Positions 1-10,170 of a DNA stretch of 64,000 nt are shown one piece after another; the first letter of the stretch is position 1; each line of letters opens with the position of its first letter. The notes beneath the pieces are model-generated. The model ran no database searches and had not been told where the DNA came from. It saw nothing but the letters and a program-made list of their open reading frames with translations. The position numbers and the translations under genes are program-made. Source of the stretch: Fragum whitleyi (lineage: Eukaryota; Mollusca; Bivalvia; Cardiida; Cardiidae); NCBI GenBank assembly GCA_948146395.1, contig OX411548.1, positions 37,704,912-37,768,911 of the forward strand, in the 5' to 3' direction.

Positions 1-165
1 TCATTTTGCATCCGCATAGTCTAACCAGAGTCTTCATTTTGCATGCGTAGTCTGACCAGAGTCTTCATTTTGCATCTGTAGTCTGACCAGAGTATTCATT
101 TTGCATCCGTAGTCTGACCAGAGTCTTCATTTTGCATCCGCACAGTCTGATCAGATTCTTCACTA
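1..165. repeat. 31-33 bp tandem array, five copies
   Basis: Units begin with TCATTTTGCATCCG near 1, 34, 65, 96 and 127, with a degenerate sixth at 160; spacing is 33, 31, 31, 31 and 33 bp. Each contains GTCTGACCAGAGTCT. The array is an expansion of the interior of the L-family MITE that surrounds it, and continues off the left edge of the window. Confidence 0.85.
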
Positions 166-315
166 TGTGTTTAGTAGATAGATAAAGCCTCAATGCATCT
201 GAGACCATAAGGTAACTTTATATTTACAGTATGTGGCTGTCTATACTACCCAATGTTTACACATCACTAACTTTTCAAATTGTTTGCAATGTCATGCACA
301 GGTTCAATTGATATA
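1..315 (-). mobile_element. L-family MITE, left end cut by window
   Basis: The right end (about 265-315) resembles the terminal repeat AATTGTTGGAAATGTCACNC..CAGGCTCAA of four complete copies at 22911, 49169, 49632 and 61900. The interior shares CAGTCTGACCAGAGTCTTCA with them. Here that internal block has expanded into a tandem array (1-165). The element ends only about 12 bp before the exon at 327. Confidence 0.65.
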
Positions 316-326
316 TCTATTTGTAG

Positions 327-408
327 GTACTGGGAAGCCCTAAAGAAATGGGATGAGGCACTGCTGTATTCACCATTTGACTGCAAGATACATGAAATGA
401 AAGCACAG
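327..408 (+). CDS. TTC33: TTC33-like TPR protein, internal exon (first visible)
   Basis: This exon encodes YWEALKKWDEALLYSPFDCK and continues to IHEMKAQ, the second half of the first TPR unit of tetratricopeptide repeat protein 33. The acceptor is TTTGTAG and the donor is CAG|GTAAAT. The exon is 82 nt, so it begins with the last base of a split codon and ends in phase 0, which fits the next exon. In vertebrate TTC33 the matching stretch has the same Y-x-E-A-x-x-K-W-D-E-A-L core. TPR units pack as helix pairs that bind partner proteins; the molecular role of TTC33 is poorly known. The start codon and earlier exons are upstream of the window. I am confident of the family and of these splice sites; one-to-one orthology is inferred. 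Confidence 0.88.
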
Positions 409-893
409 GTAAATACGTGGTCTTATATAAAGTCCCTACTTTTGGATTTAAATCTCTGAAAGGTGAGGCGATTTTGATGTTGGTAGCAGATCAGGGGCCT
501 GTTTTACTAAACTTGTGAAGAAATTAATCGTAGGTCAAAATCACAAATCTTACCTAGTGTTTTCATTCATTGTAACAACCTGCCTTCAAATGTATCATTG
601 GAATCGTCTTTCTTAGATGGTGCTTGGCAGAATTCCATATTTAGTTACTACTGTAGAGGCAACTTTAATTTTTGACTTAAGAAAAAAAAATGTAAGATGT
701 TTAGTAAAACAGGCCCCAGATCCCAGGTCTAGTCCAACTTTCTTCCTTCATTTGACAAAAGTCGGTGTGACATTTGTCATGTGTTTCTGACTAATTGGGA
801 AATGATAAGGTGTTTGTCTGAGTGGAATGAGCGACGGGTGACTTTGATTATATGGTGTGGTGGTACTTGTGTGATAGATATCAGGAAACTATG

Positions 894-1062
894 GGCTATA
901 CCAGCTTTTGTGATTCGACTGGTCTATACCAGCTTGAGTGATACAACTGTGCTATACCAGCTTTTGTGATACAACTTGGCTATACCAGCGTTTGTGATAC
1001 ACCTGGGCTATACCAGCTTTTGTGATACAACTTGGCTATACCAGCTTTTGTGATACAACTGT
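894..1062. repeat. 28 bp tandem array, six copies
   Basis: Six head-to-tail units of the form CTATACCAGCTTTTGTGATA plus about eight bases, with starts near 894, 922, 950, 979, 1008 and 1035. The period is 27-29 bp. It lies in the first visible intron of the TTC33-like gene. An open frame at 781-969 runs into it and is not considered coding. Confidence 0.85.
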
Positions 1063-1375
1063 AACACTAGAAAGCTGCTTTTAATCCAACACAACCAAAC
1101 AATGGGATCCCTGGTAAAAGTACATGTCCATTCCAGGCTTTGAATTTAAGGGGAGCCTGAGACTCTTAATTTACCAGGTGGGACTCTTTTATTGTGTAAA
1201 TAAGAAGTCAGATGGACTCCCTTGATCAACAACCATATGGAAAGGGTTGTTTCTCTTTGAACCCTTATCTGTGAAACTTTTAGCCCTGTTCAGTGTTGTT
1301 GAATGTTGATACCATTTGGTTTCATGTACTAATAGTACTTACAAAAAAAACTTTCTTCTGGTTTGGAAAGAATTT

Positions 1376-1422
1376 GTGGCAAAAGAAGAAATTGCTTCTG
1401 ACAAGCAATTTCTTTCTTTCCA
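1376..1422. repeat. O-family palindrome
   Basis: A perfect stem centred on AAATTGCTTCTGACAAGCAA. The same core recurs at about 38092-38145 and, diverged, at 60187-60238. The repetition shows that it is a mobile foldback. Confidence 0.7.
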
Positions 1423-1489
1423 TTATTATGTTCTTTCCACTGTAAAAATTCAGACTGTTTACTTCATGTTTGGAAGCCTTGATTTTGAT

Positions 1490-1562
1490 GGCTCAGTGCA
1501 AAACAGTTGTAACTGCCTTTAAAAATATAGGCAGTTTCTACTGCTTTTCGCTGAGTCATCAA
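1490..1562. repeat. N-family foldback, about 75-80 bp
   Basis: The arms GCTCAGTGCAAAACAGTTGT and its near complement ending in GAGTCATC flank a short AT-rich loop. Three other copies occur at about 11338-11413, 52977-53045 and 54358-54430. The same stem at four loci shows a dispersed family and not a chance palindrome. Confidence 0.75.
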
Positions 1563-1914
1563 TTTGTGTTAGAAATACCAGGAATCTTCTGTTACATGGA
1601 CCAACCACCATGTCATAGTTGAACTACTGTAAAAAAGGGTGTAAGGCTCACAATGCACAGACTTTTAGTACATTGAATTTGTTATGTGAATAATATGATG
1701 ACAATGTTATTTTAGGACCCATTTAGATTATGTCCATTTGCAATAAACAAATGCTGGGTAAAAACTGTCACTAAAGAGACATTGCCATTTAGATCACTTC
1801 ATGGGATGGGTTAAGCACCAAAACTGTGAATGTGAATGAAATCTTGAAAATCCATCCAAAGCATTTGATATATTTTGGTTGACAACTGGTAATCTTACCT
1901 CCCTTTTATTTCAG

Positions 1915-2046
1915 GCTCTAATGGAACTTTGTGAGGTTTATCCTGCAGTGCAGGCTGCCAAAAAGGCGGTGGAATGTGAACCAACATGGTGGATAGGCCA
2001 CCAAACTTTAGGGAGAGCCCATCTAGGACTTGGGGAAGTTAGACTG
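1915..2046 (+). CDS. TTC33: TTC33-like TPR protein, second visible exon
   Basis: This 132 nt exon (44 codons, phase 0 at both ends) reads ALMELCEVYPAVQAAKKAVE and continues to TLGRAHLGLGEVRL. The acceptor follows a pyrimidine tract ending in TTTCAG, and the donor is CTG|GTAAAT. It holds the second TPR and the first helix of the third: the L-x-x-Y-P-A-V-x-A-A-x-x-A-V pattern and the TLGRAxLGLGE turn match vertebrate TTC33 closely. An apparent stop just beyond the donor, near 2089-2091, lies in intron sequence and is not a real end. Directly downstream in the intron is a palindromic repeat (2083-2152). The gene call is strong because order, spacing and phase agree with the flanking exons. Confidence 0.9.
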
Positions 2047-2082
2047 GTAAATAAGCCTGTGCCTGATATTTCCAACAAATCA

Positions 2083-2152
2083 AGGGTTTAGCGCAAGACT
2101 GTACTAAGTGTATATACATTGTATATACACTTTGTAGGTCTTGCACTGAACC
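2083..2152. repeat. P-family palindrome just after a TTC33-like exon
   Basis: The arms GTACTAAGTGTATATACA and TGTATATACACTTTGTAGGT sit between GGGTTTAGCGCAAGACT and its complement, ending in GAACCCTC. A second copy with the same outer arms is at 8143-8207. It begins 36 bases after the donor at 2047. Confidence 0.75.
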
Positions 2153-2740
2153 CTCTGTGCCAGACACAGACATAGTTCCGCCTAGACTGCTTCACAGTAT
2201 CATGAAATTATCACTTGACTGTCTAAGCAGGGGTTAAGACCCTACCTATCCACAGACTGCATAGGGAAGACTCTGGTCAGACTGTAGATGCACAGACTGG
2301 CCAGAGTTTTCCTGTTGCTTACATTTGAATTGTATACGTGCCCACATCAATAAAAGCAGGGTTACATTGTTTAAATGTCTGTCTATCTGCCTGTCTTCTT
2401 GCAAAACTTTACCAAAAAACTTAACATTACCAATTACTTCAAGGCATTTCAAGATACAATGGTTATATTTGGCATGATGATAGATATCATTGATATGCAT
2501 CTGCTGATACCAAAGTCAAGTTAGTGTGACAAGGTCAAGGTCATCTGTCAAGGTAAAAAATGTAAAGAATTTGGGACATATGTGTTTTATGTTTTTAGGG
2601 TGGACACTTTACACACTACCCATATGGTCCTTTTTAGCTTGACAGGTCTCATTTCTGAAAAAATCTTGGAAAGAGATGAAATTGCTCTGCCTGCTGAGAT
2701 TTTTCAGGTGTTTTTTGGCTGGTTGTCTTGTCATACCTTT

Positions 2741-3871
2741 TTTTTATCCCCCGCCATTTTCGGCGAGGGGATATAGTAATGCTCTCCGTCCGTCATTCTG
2801 TCATTCCGTCATTCCGAGGTTCCGTCACTAAACTTGTCCGGAGCATATCTTCTAAAGTATAATAGCTATCAACTTGAAACTTTATGGGTGGATAGATCTC
2901 ATGGAGGAGAAGTGCAGTGCCTAAGAACTACAACTCTTGCTTGCATAATTTTGGAGTTACTGCCCTTTGTTATTTTTAAGACTTAGATTTTGTCCGGAGC
3001 ATATCTCCTAAGGAATATTAGCTATCAACTTGAAACTTTATGGGTGGATAGATCTCATGGAGGAGAAGTGCAGTGCACAAGAACTACTCTTGCTTGCATA
3101 ATTTTGGAGTTATTGCCCTTTGTTATTTTAAAGACTAAGATTTTGTCCGGAGCATATCTCCTAAAGTATAATAGCTATCAACTTGAAACTTTATGGGTGG
3201 ATAGATCTGATGGAGGAGAAGTGCAGTGCACAAGAACTACAACTCTTGCTTGCATAATTTTGGAGTTATTGCCCTTTGTTATTTTAAGACTTAGATTTTG
3301 TCCGGAGCATATCTCCTTAAGTATAATAGCTATCAACTTGAAACTTTATTGGTGGATAGATCTTATTGAGGAGAAGTGCAGTGCACAAGAACTACAACTC
3401 TTGCTTGCATTATTTTGGAGTTATTGCCCTTTGTTATTTTGAAGACTTAGATTTTGTCCAGAGCATATCTCCTAATGTATTAAAGCTATCAACTTGAGAC
3501 TTTATGGGAGGATAGATCTCATGGAAGAAAAGTGCATTGCACTAGAAATATAACTCTTGCTTGTATGATTTTGGAGTTATTGCCCTTTGTTATTTTAAAG
3601 ACTAAGATTTTGTCCGGAGCATATCTCCTAAAGTATTTTAGCTATCAACTTGAAACTTTATGGGTGGATAGATCTCATGGAAGAGGAGTGCAGTGCACAA
3701 GAACTATAACTCTGGCTTGCATAATTTTGGAGGTATTGCCCTTTGTCATTTTAAAGACTTAGATTTTGTAGGGGCTTTATTTCTTAAAGTAGAACCCTTA
3801 ATCTATTAGGTTTCAGTTTACTATCAAGCTTTCTCGGCGGGGGATGGCCATGTCCGACATGGCTCTTGTTT
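2741..3871 (+). mobile_element. Element C: hairpin-ended, satellite-carrying element
   Basis: The left end is TATCCCCCGCCATTTTCGGC, a hairpin, followed by a CTCTCCGTCCGTC box. The right end is the hairpin GCCATGTCCGACATGGC followed at once by TCTTGTTT. Between them are about six head-to-tail monomers starting near 2833, 2988, 3141, 3295, 3451 and 3608 (about 155 bp each), each beginning TTGTCCGGAGCATATCTCCT. This structure is that of bivalve pearl elements and Helentron-associated interspersed elements; the class is inferred, since no Rep/helicase gene is present. Open frames of 150 and 76 codons that cross the monomers are by-products of the repeat. Confidence 0.75.
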
Positions 3872-4318
3872 ACCAAGGGGATCCTTACAATTTCAAAAGC
3901 GTATGGATTATTAAAATGTCAATAGTATGATATACTTGGCAGATACCCCTGCTGACAAATACTAATAGGATTAACTCAGACCTCTGGTTTTCTACAGTCT
4001 CAAAATATCTCTCTTGACTTATAATCAAACTTGTATACTGATTTCTACAGCATAGAAATAGCAGTCTATAAAAGGCACTATGCAAAAGTTCTCTGTATTG
4101 TAAGAGTTGTTTTTTTGGCCAGTATGTATAGGGCTTTTATACAAAAGAGGATATTGAATGAGTGATCATTGAATACCGAAATCATCAAATGAGTCATCTT
4201 TAAACATATAAAAAGAAGGCTGTGCTGAGTTTTTGTCTGTTTAAAATGACTCGTTTGATAAATTACATATTTTATGAGCATAAAATTGATAGCGATTCTA
4301 TTTTTAATAAGAACTGAA

Positions 4319-5832
4319 TTTTTAGCTCCACTGGATGCAGTCTAGAGGGGCCATAGTCATGGCCTTTTGTCCATCATGAATGCTTCTGACCATCCTTGTG
4401 TATGTTAACTTTTTTCTTCGATTATCTTCTCTGAAACTACAGAGTTCAACCAAATTTCACAGGAATGATGCTTAGGATATGCTCTTTCAAAGTCCTCCTT
4501 TAATCAAATTCCTCCTTTAAACCATGATCTGGCTTATAACTTGGGCACTATGGGCTGTTGAGTCACCAAAAAAGAGCCCCCTTGTGGTGAAATATAGAAA
4601 AAACTTCTCTGAAATTATTGGTCAGAATTTAACCAAATTTTACAGGAATAATGCGTAGGACATGCTATTTCAGATTCCTTGAATTCATCCTAATTGGATG
4701 GATAACTTGAGTTCAATGGGCTGTCATATCATCCAAAAAAGGCCCAATGTGGCAAAATATGAAAAAATCTTCTTCTCTGAAACTACCTGTCAGAATTCAA
4801 CCAAAACTGCACAGGATTAATGTCTGGAATGTGCTCTTCCAGATTCCTTCATTTAATCCTGATTGGGCTGATAATGTTGGTGCTACAGGCTGTTGAGTCA
4901 CTCCAAAATGGCCCTGTATTGTAAAGTATAAAAAATTCTTCTTCTCTGAAACTGCTGGTCAGAATACAACCAAATCACAGGTATTAACCTTTAGACGGGC
5001 TCTTTTAGATTTCTTCCTGAAATAATGATTGAAGAAAAACACGGGCGCTGTCATTACAGCTTAAAAAAAGGTGCCATATGACAACATAAAAAAAAGATAT
5101 CTTCTTCTCTGAAAGGAATTTTTAGCTTGGCTGTTTTCGGAGAAACCCGAGGTATTGCTATAGCCTCTGTGTTGTCGTCGTTGTCGTGCGAAAACTTTGA
5201 CATTTTTTTATCTCTGGTTCTTCTGAAGGCATTCACTTGAAACTTGGCACACATGTTCACCATCAAAAGAGCAACATATACTATCAAGGGGGATAACTGT
5301 AGATGCATTTTGTGCAAATTATGCCCTCTTTTTCGACTTAGATTTTTTCCCATCATCCAGCACTTGACAGCCGAGCGTAGGCACCCATAGGCGGTGCTCA
5401 GGTTGGATGCAAATGATTGATGTCAGGATTGTTTTTTGGATAGACATCTCTCTGACTTCTTTCTTGTTGATCATGTTGCTGTGTCATCGAAAAAGGGGCT
5501 TTTGTGATACAACATTGCATGTAACCTCATCTTATACATTTATAGACAGATTTCAATGTTACTTTTCATGTGACTTTGCATTCATTAGACCTCCTTAAAA
5601 TGTTATTCTGTGTCATAGTAAAAGGGACTTTGATGTAAGATTGTTTGATGACTAAAGATTTTTTTATTTCATGCATCAACCAATCTTGATCTTAGATGAT
5701 TATCTACCGGTACTTACAAATAGATTATGGCATAGATTAATACTTTAATTACAATTTATAGATGAATTTTCATAAATCTGTTAGGCAGGAAGTGCCAGTG
5801 GAGCAATACTGGCCCTCTTAGGCCTCTTGTTG
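4319..5832 (+). mobile_element. Element D: hairpin-ended element with degenerate ~165 bp units
   Basis: It starts TTTTTAGCTCCACTGGATGC and ends GGCCCTCTTAGGCCTCTTGT, the same ends as element F. Four diverged units of about 165 bp start near 4420, 4600, 4760 and 4930, with the shared phrase TTCTTCTCTGAAACTACTGG followed by CAGAATTCAACCAAAT and ACAGGAATAATG. An S-type repeat lies inside at 5118-5402. Confidence 0.6.
5118..5402 (+). repeat. S-family dispersed repeat
   Basis: A block of about 285 bp beginning TTTTTAGCTTGGCTGTTTTC and ending GGCGGTGCTC. Reverse-oriented copies are at about 8965-9242 and 53585-53872, sharing the head (TTTTCGGAGAAAACCC-like) and the tail that contains GGTGCCTA/TAGGCACC-type sequence. 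No product is encoded: the frame at 5054-5356 on the other strand has no recognisable domain. Confidence 0.65.
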
Positions 5833-6229
5833 CTATAAAAGGAGGAAAGTCCAGAAATTTATAAATTCCAGTTATTCGCAAAACACATAAAGAAGTTTGT
5901 GAAATGACTTCAGCATAAAAATTATGACCTCATTTTGACAAAGAAAATATAACGTTGCTATCTGTTCTTACCTTATTTGCATAGATATTCATCTAGTGTT
6001 ATAATAACTGTTTTAAACCAAAAATATTCAATTGGTTTATTTCACTCTTGCGACGTAGGTCATTTTATAAATAGGTATTGTCTTAATTGCTACCCTTATT
6101 GCAAATGTCTGCACAAACAATATATTAAAGAACAAATAGCTATGTTTTAAAGCAACTTCTAGATAAAGACAAAAAAAGTAAATAATTTTAGGTGCTATTA
6201 AGAAAGATTTCACTTTGTATTTTTTTTAG

Positions 6230-6574
6230 GCTCAGAAAAGTTTTTCCCGTGCTGTTCATTTAAATCCTAGTGACAAGGAATTATGGGAAGAGGACTTGAT
6301 GTGGGCATACTCTCTACTCCAGAAAAAACAGCGGCTAGATGAGGAAAAGAAAATGGAAGCAGAAAAGTCAAACCAAAGTAGTGTGAAAATAACAGAGCTG
6401 GACGAAAATAGTACGACTGACTGTGATAACTGTGATACTGTCTGTGATTCTAGTGTAGAAATTTATAATGGTTTGTCGAGTGGATCAGACCAAATGCCAT
6501 CAGATTCTAAAAATCATTCAAATAATATGAAGAGATTACCTAGAAATTATGTGCAAATGAGAGATCCAACTTGA
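6230..6574 (+). CDS. TTC33: TTC33-like TPR protein, last coding exon with stop
   Basis: The exon starts after TTTTTTTAG and runs 115 codons to TGA at 6572-6574. It begins AQKSFSRAVHLNPSDKELWE, completing the third TPR (A at position 8 and P at the end of helix B are present), followed by the EDLxWAxxLL segment also seen in vertebrate TTC33. After about residue 45 it becomes a low-complexity tail rich in K, E, D, N and S, which resembles no domain I know and probably is disordered. This tail differs from the longer vertebrate C-terminus, so the end of the protein appears lineage-specific. Phase 0 joins it to the preceding exon across a 4183 nt intron. I saw no clear AATAAA near the stop, so the 3' UTR end is not called. 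Confidence 0.88.
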   Translation, partial: AQKSFSRAVHLNPSDKELWEEDLMWAYSLLQKKQRLDEEKKMEAEKSNQSSVKITELDENSTTDCDNCDTVCDSSVEIYNGLSSGSDQMPSDSKNHSNNMKRLPRNYVQMRDPT

Positions 6575-6747
6575 AAAGATTCAGCTTTGTTTAAAGACTT
6601 TTGAGATCAAAATTACAATTACTGGTAGATTGAATATGTAAGAGATCTATGTTAATTAACATTTTTAAAATGGGTATGATATTCAAATCTCTAATCGATG
6701 GAAGCGACTACTGTCTTTTTCAACCAAAATGGAGAAATAATATTACT

Positions 6748-6873
6748 GGCTCTAAAGGGATTTGAACCCATGCAAACGCAGCAACGCCTCCTAGCTGTTC
6801 AACTTTGAATTATTGACTTTGAACAGCTAGGCGACATTGCCGTGTCCATGTAGGTTTGAATCCCATAAGAGCT
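6748..6873. repeat. Foldback with B-box-like arms
   Basis: The left arm GGCTCTAAAGGGATTTGAAC is answered by GGTTTGAATCCCATAAGAGC on the right, and the inner arms share CCTAGCTGTTCAA/TTGAACAGCTAGG, for a near-complete palindrome of about 125 bp. Each arm carries GGTTTGAATCCC or GGGTTCAAATCCC, close to the tRNA B-box GGTTCGAATCC. No A-box in correct position makes it a tRNA gene, so I call it a foldback, possibly of SINE origin. Confidence 0.65.
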
Positions 6874-6882
6874 GTTAACACT

Positions 6883-7181
6883 TTTTATGCCCCCGTATCG
6901 AGAGATCGGGGGCCCCGTATCGAGAGATCGAGGCATATTGTTTTACTCATGTCCGTCTGTCTGTCCGAAAACTTAACCGGAAAACTTAACCTTGCCAATA
7001 TCTTCAAGCCTATTCAAGATACAAAGCTAATATTTGGCATTATGATAGATCCCAATGATCCGCATCCGCTGGTACCAAAGTCAAGGTCATGTGACAAGGT
7101 CAAGGTCATTTGTCAAGGTCAAACTTTGAAAAAAATGCCGTTACAGGGGCATTCGTGTTTCACAAACACATCTTGTTTTTT
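6883..7181 (+). mobile_element. J-family element, complete short copy
   Basis: It starts TTTTTATGCCCCCGTATCGA, has the 5' terminal motif duplicated, then a CATGTCCGTCTGTCTGTCC box. It ends AGGGGCATTCGTGTTTCAC followed by AAACACATCTTGTTTT (stem GTGTTTcacAAACAC). The middle carries three exact TCAAGGTCA motifs at 7081, 7100 and 7113. Partial copies in both orientations occur throughout the window. The ends match the plan of elements C-F, but this copy has one core unit in place of an array. Confidence 0.75.
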
Positions 7182-7629
7182 AAATTAAATCTTTCTCATG
7201 CCAAATTTAAACCTTGACAAAACTGCATGAATACCAAAGTAATCAAAGTATTGGATTTACTAATTTTGAGTCAGAATTTATTTTTGAAAATAAGAAATCT
7301 GGTATATTTTGAAAGATGTAAACTATGTGCAAGCTATAAGAAACCATGCTTTCTGATTAAATATTGTGTTACAGGAAATGATAAGTTCCAATGACCAAAG
7401 GCCAGTGCTAGTTGTCATGGTGATGTGTCTGTCGGGCATGAGTGTGTCTGTCCTGCCATTTGTGCCTTTTTCTTTAAAGATCAATATCAATTATTTTATT
7501 TCATTTAAATGATTCTGTAGTGGAAATTAACAGAGAATCTCATATCAGAGAAAAAAATAGCACAGGTCAACAAAGACTTGGATAAAAAAAAGTGATCAAT
7601 GAGAAAAAACACAACATGTATAAACACTA

Positions 7630-7800
7630 ATGCCCTCGCCCTTGCTAAATAATGACATTGACCTTGACAGGTGACCTTGGAACCAACAGAAAGGTCTTGT
7701 CACAAGCAATTCTCATGTGAAAGATGAAGCCTCTATCTCTTGCCAATCAAAATTTATGTTTTTTGGGGGGACAAACAGACAAACACTCAGATTAAAAACA
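7630..7800 (-). repeat. J-family fragment
   Basis: A reverse-oriented fragment with TTGACCTTGACAGGTGACCT and a downstream GGACAAACAGACAAAC segment, the complement of the GTCTGTTTGTCC part of J elements. It carries one TGACCTTGA motif at 7659. Confidence 0.55.
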
Positions 7801-8142
7801 ATATTCCCAGATCTATCAATGTAGGACCTTGAAAAAATTATGAATAAAAAATTAACAAAAAAGCCAGTCAAGAGGAGCTATATACTATTAGGGGGACACT
7901 CTTATTAATCAGATAAAATATGAACACCTTTGCACAAATGCAGCAATCTTTAGTTATGGTTAGTATGCCTAGTTTGCTGCTGAATAAAAAAAAACCATGT
8001 CAAAATTGTTACAAAATCAAAGTGCTGAAAGCGCTATATGAGAGTGGTATTCAGTTTGAAAATTAAAATTTTTAGTTTTTCTGGTTTAAAGGAAAAGAAA
8101 AAAACAGGTGGTATAGAAAAAGATCAGAATGCACACATCGAG

Positions 8143-8207
8143 GATTTAGCACAAGACTTTACTAAGTGTATATATACACTTAGTACAGTCTTGCACTGAA
8201 CCCTCTA
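8143..8207. repeat. P-family palindrome, second copy
   Basis: ACTAAGTGTATATATACACT lies at the centre of a stem whose arms are GATTTAGCACAAGACT and AGTCTTGCACTGAACCCTC. It is the same sequence as 2083-2152 with a cleaner centre. Confidence 0.75.
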
Positions 8208-8360
8208 TATGTGCAGGCCAATATTTGAATATAGCTTTTGTCATGGGTCCTGGACAAAGCATTAGGGACGGGTTTATGTAAACAAACAACAATAACTCTG
8301 ATATGCCTCCATGTACACTTTTATTCTAGATTAGATAGATATCAAACTTAAGATTATTTC

Positions 8361-8595
8361 AAGTGACCTGCCATACAAAAAGGGACCATCTGGAAATATT
8401 GAAAATATAATTATGACCTATCAGTCTCCGCTGACTTTTATCCTAAGCAATTTTAATTTTTCATATTCATTCTACCTTACTACACGTTTATTTCTTAATT
8501 GCCATCTCCTGGCTGCCAATGCCTATAGATTTGATCTTTTTTTGAAATTTGTTTTCCTGAATTTCTTGATGGTCCCTTTTTATGCAAGTCTCACA
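8361..8595. mobile_element. T-family MITE
   Basis: The left end GTGACCTGCCATACAAAAAG continues to GGGACCATCTGG. The right end is TGATGGTCCCTTTTTATGCA followed by AGTCTCACA. These are diverged versions of the 33 bp terminal repeats at 47397-47658. Confidence 0.6.
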
Positions 8596-8964
8596 TGCGC
8601 AGATTCAGAATTTTGTCTCAGGGATCCAACCTTAAAGGGCTAGGTTCATTTAGGGCCCTATTTCAATTTTGATTAAAACAAGACTTTTTTCAATCATTTT
8701 GCCAAGGAGATGAAGAAAAAGAAAAGACAAATGAAATTGATTCTGACTTCAGACTGTTGCCATAGCAACCATTTTATTCTTATTGAAAATTTCAAAGTGT
8801 GCAACTATGTCCTAGCTGCTTTTTGTCAAAGATGTCTGCTGATAAAATAATTTTTCATGTATCTTACATTTATAGACAGTTACAACTGTTTTGCACTAAG
8901 CAAAATTTTTGCCAAAATCCTCTGGTCACCATCCCTGGATCTACGCATGTCTAAAATAAATAAG

Positions 8965-9242
8965 AGCAAAGCTTATGGGTGCCTTTGCTCAACTGTTGGG
9001 TGCTGGATAGTATTGAAAATATTAGACTTAAAGGGGCATTACTCAAACAAAATGCATCTTGCTTTATTCCCCTTGGTGGTACAGGTTGCTCTCTTGATAG
9101 TTGATATGTGCGTTAAGTTTCTAGTGAATGGCTTTAGTAATACAAGTTATGTCACAAAATGTTAGGTTTTTGCACGACAACGGCACAAAGGCTTTAACAA
9201 TATCTTGGGTTTTCTCTTAAAACATCCAAGCTAAAAACAATT
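8965..9242 (-). repeat. S-family dispersed repeat, reverse copy
   Basis: This is the complement of the block at 5118-5402: it ends with ATCTTGGGTTTTCTCTTAAA and ATCCAAGCTAAAAACAATT. The open frame at 8857-9165 reads through it and is not a gene. Confidence 0.6.
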
Positions 9243-9389
9243 TTACTGGAACCCTATTTGTGCTATACAGAATGACAATCTGTCAGTTTGAACATTGATC
9301 TGACTTAATAATCTGATAAACTTGTATTAACCCTTACCATACTGTTCATGACATTTTCCTGTTTCGTGCTAGCTTTTTAAATTCAGAAG

Positions 9390-9740
9390 TCTTTGACCCA
9401 TTGACACTGAATTCTTAGGGGTCAAAACTGCTGTTGAAAGAGTCAAAACATTAAAACAAGTGGATTGAAAGTAGTAATTTCCTCGTACTGCTGATTGACT
9501 TCTTAAGATTTCTTCTTCATATGTTTATAAGAGATTCATATTCCATATGAGTCTCTTATAAAAATTGGAAGAAGACAAATTAATCTAATACATTTACGAT
9601 TCACAGCAAAATGAAGATGCAACTTTGAAAATGAAAGTGGATAAAATGACCCCTTGATAGAAAATTTTAGGGGTCAAAATAGGATATTTTTAGATTAAGG
9701 GGGGTAAAAACCCTTATTTAAGAGTCAAACACAAGCCCTG
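9390..9740. mobile_element. R-family MITE, partial left end
   Basis: The right end GAGTCAAACACAAGCCCTG matches the terminal repeat of the copy at 14142-14501. The interior repeats GGGGTCAAAAT and TGACCCCTTGA, as that copy does. The left end is too diverged to place exactly. Confidence 0.5.
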
Positions 9741-9956
9741 CTACATTTCCCCCAAATTTCTGCCAATTTTCTCCCACAATGAGTAAGTAGAAAGCAGGGA
9801 TTGAAGGTTTAGATCAGACTGCATTTCTGAGTCCATCCTCTTTGGAGATAATGGTATAAGACAGGAATATGCCACAAACAATAAAGCAGGGTGTAATATG
9901 TAATTTTGTGTTATGTAAAGGAAATAAATATTACAAATTGAAATCTATACCATAGT

Positions 9957-10170
9957 CCTTCTGTCAATCTATCCATCTCATCTGTCTGTCTGCACCCAAA
10001 AAACTTAATATTTCGAATTACTTTCATCCTTTCAAAATAAAATGCTTGTAGTTGGCATGGTGATAGATCTCATCAATACAAATTTTCATATACCAAGTTC
10101 ATGTGACAAGGTCATCTGTCAAGGTCAATGTTTTGAAAAAAAAATGTTTCGGGGGGGCATTTTCGTTGCA
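9957..10170 (+). repeat. J-family copy
   Basis: It has TCTGTCTGTCTGCACCC, TTGGCATGGTGATAGATCTC and TGTCAAGGTCAATGTTTTGA in the order seen in the complete J copy, and a degenerate GGGGGGGCATTTTCGT end. One exact TCAAGGTCA lies at 10119. Confidence 0.65.

Larger units (their letters stand above)
409..1914 (+). other. TTC33-like intron with 28 bp array and foldbacks
   Basis: This 1506 nt intron has no further exon that I can support. It carries a short tandem array (894-1062), a palindrome around AAGAAATTGCTTCTGACAAG (about 1376-1422) and an 80 bp foldback (1490-1562). Short open frames at 781-969 and 1316-1522 have no recognisable product and cross repeat sequence. Confidence 0.7.
2047..6229 (+). 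other. TTC33-like large intron filled with repeats
   Basis: This 4183 nt intron contains a palindrome (2083-2152), a partial L-type and a partial J-type repeat (2250-2575), the six-unit element C (2741-3871), element D (4319-5832) and unclassified AT-rich sequence at 3872-4318 and 5833-6229. Most of the intron length is therefore transposon-derived. No additional exon is supported. Confidence 0.7.

Noticed and set aside
2990..3762. Open frames of 150 and 76 codons on the + strand
   Set aside because: They run through the tandem monomers of element C, and their protein repeats simply follow the DNA repeat; monomer length varies so the frame is not kept.
4319..4425. Host exon starting at the AGCTCCACTGG phrase
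   Set aside because: The phrase is the 5' end of D/F-type mobile elements and recurs at 18141 and, diverged, at 63226.
6748..6873. tRNA gene
   Set aside because: B-box-like sequence is present in both arms but there is no A-box at the right distance and no cloverleaf; it is a foldback.
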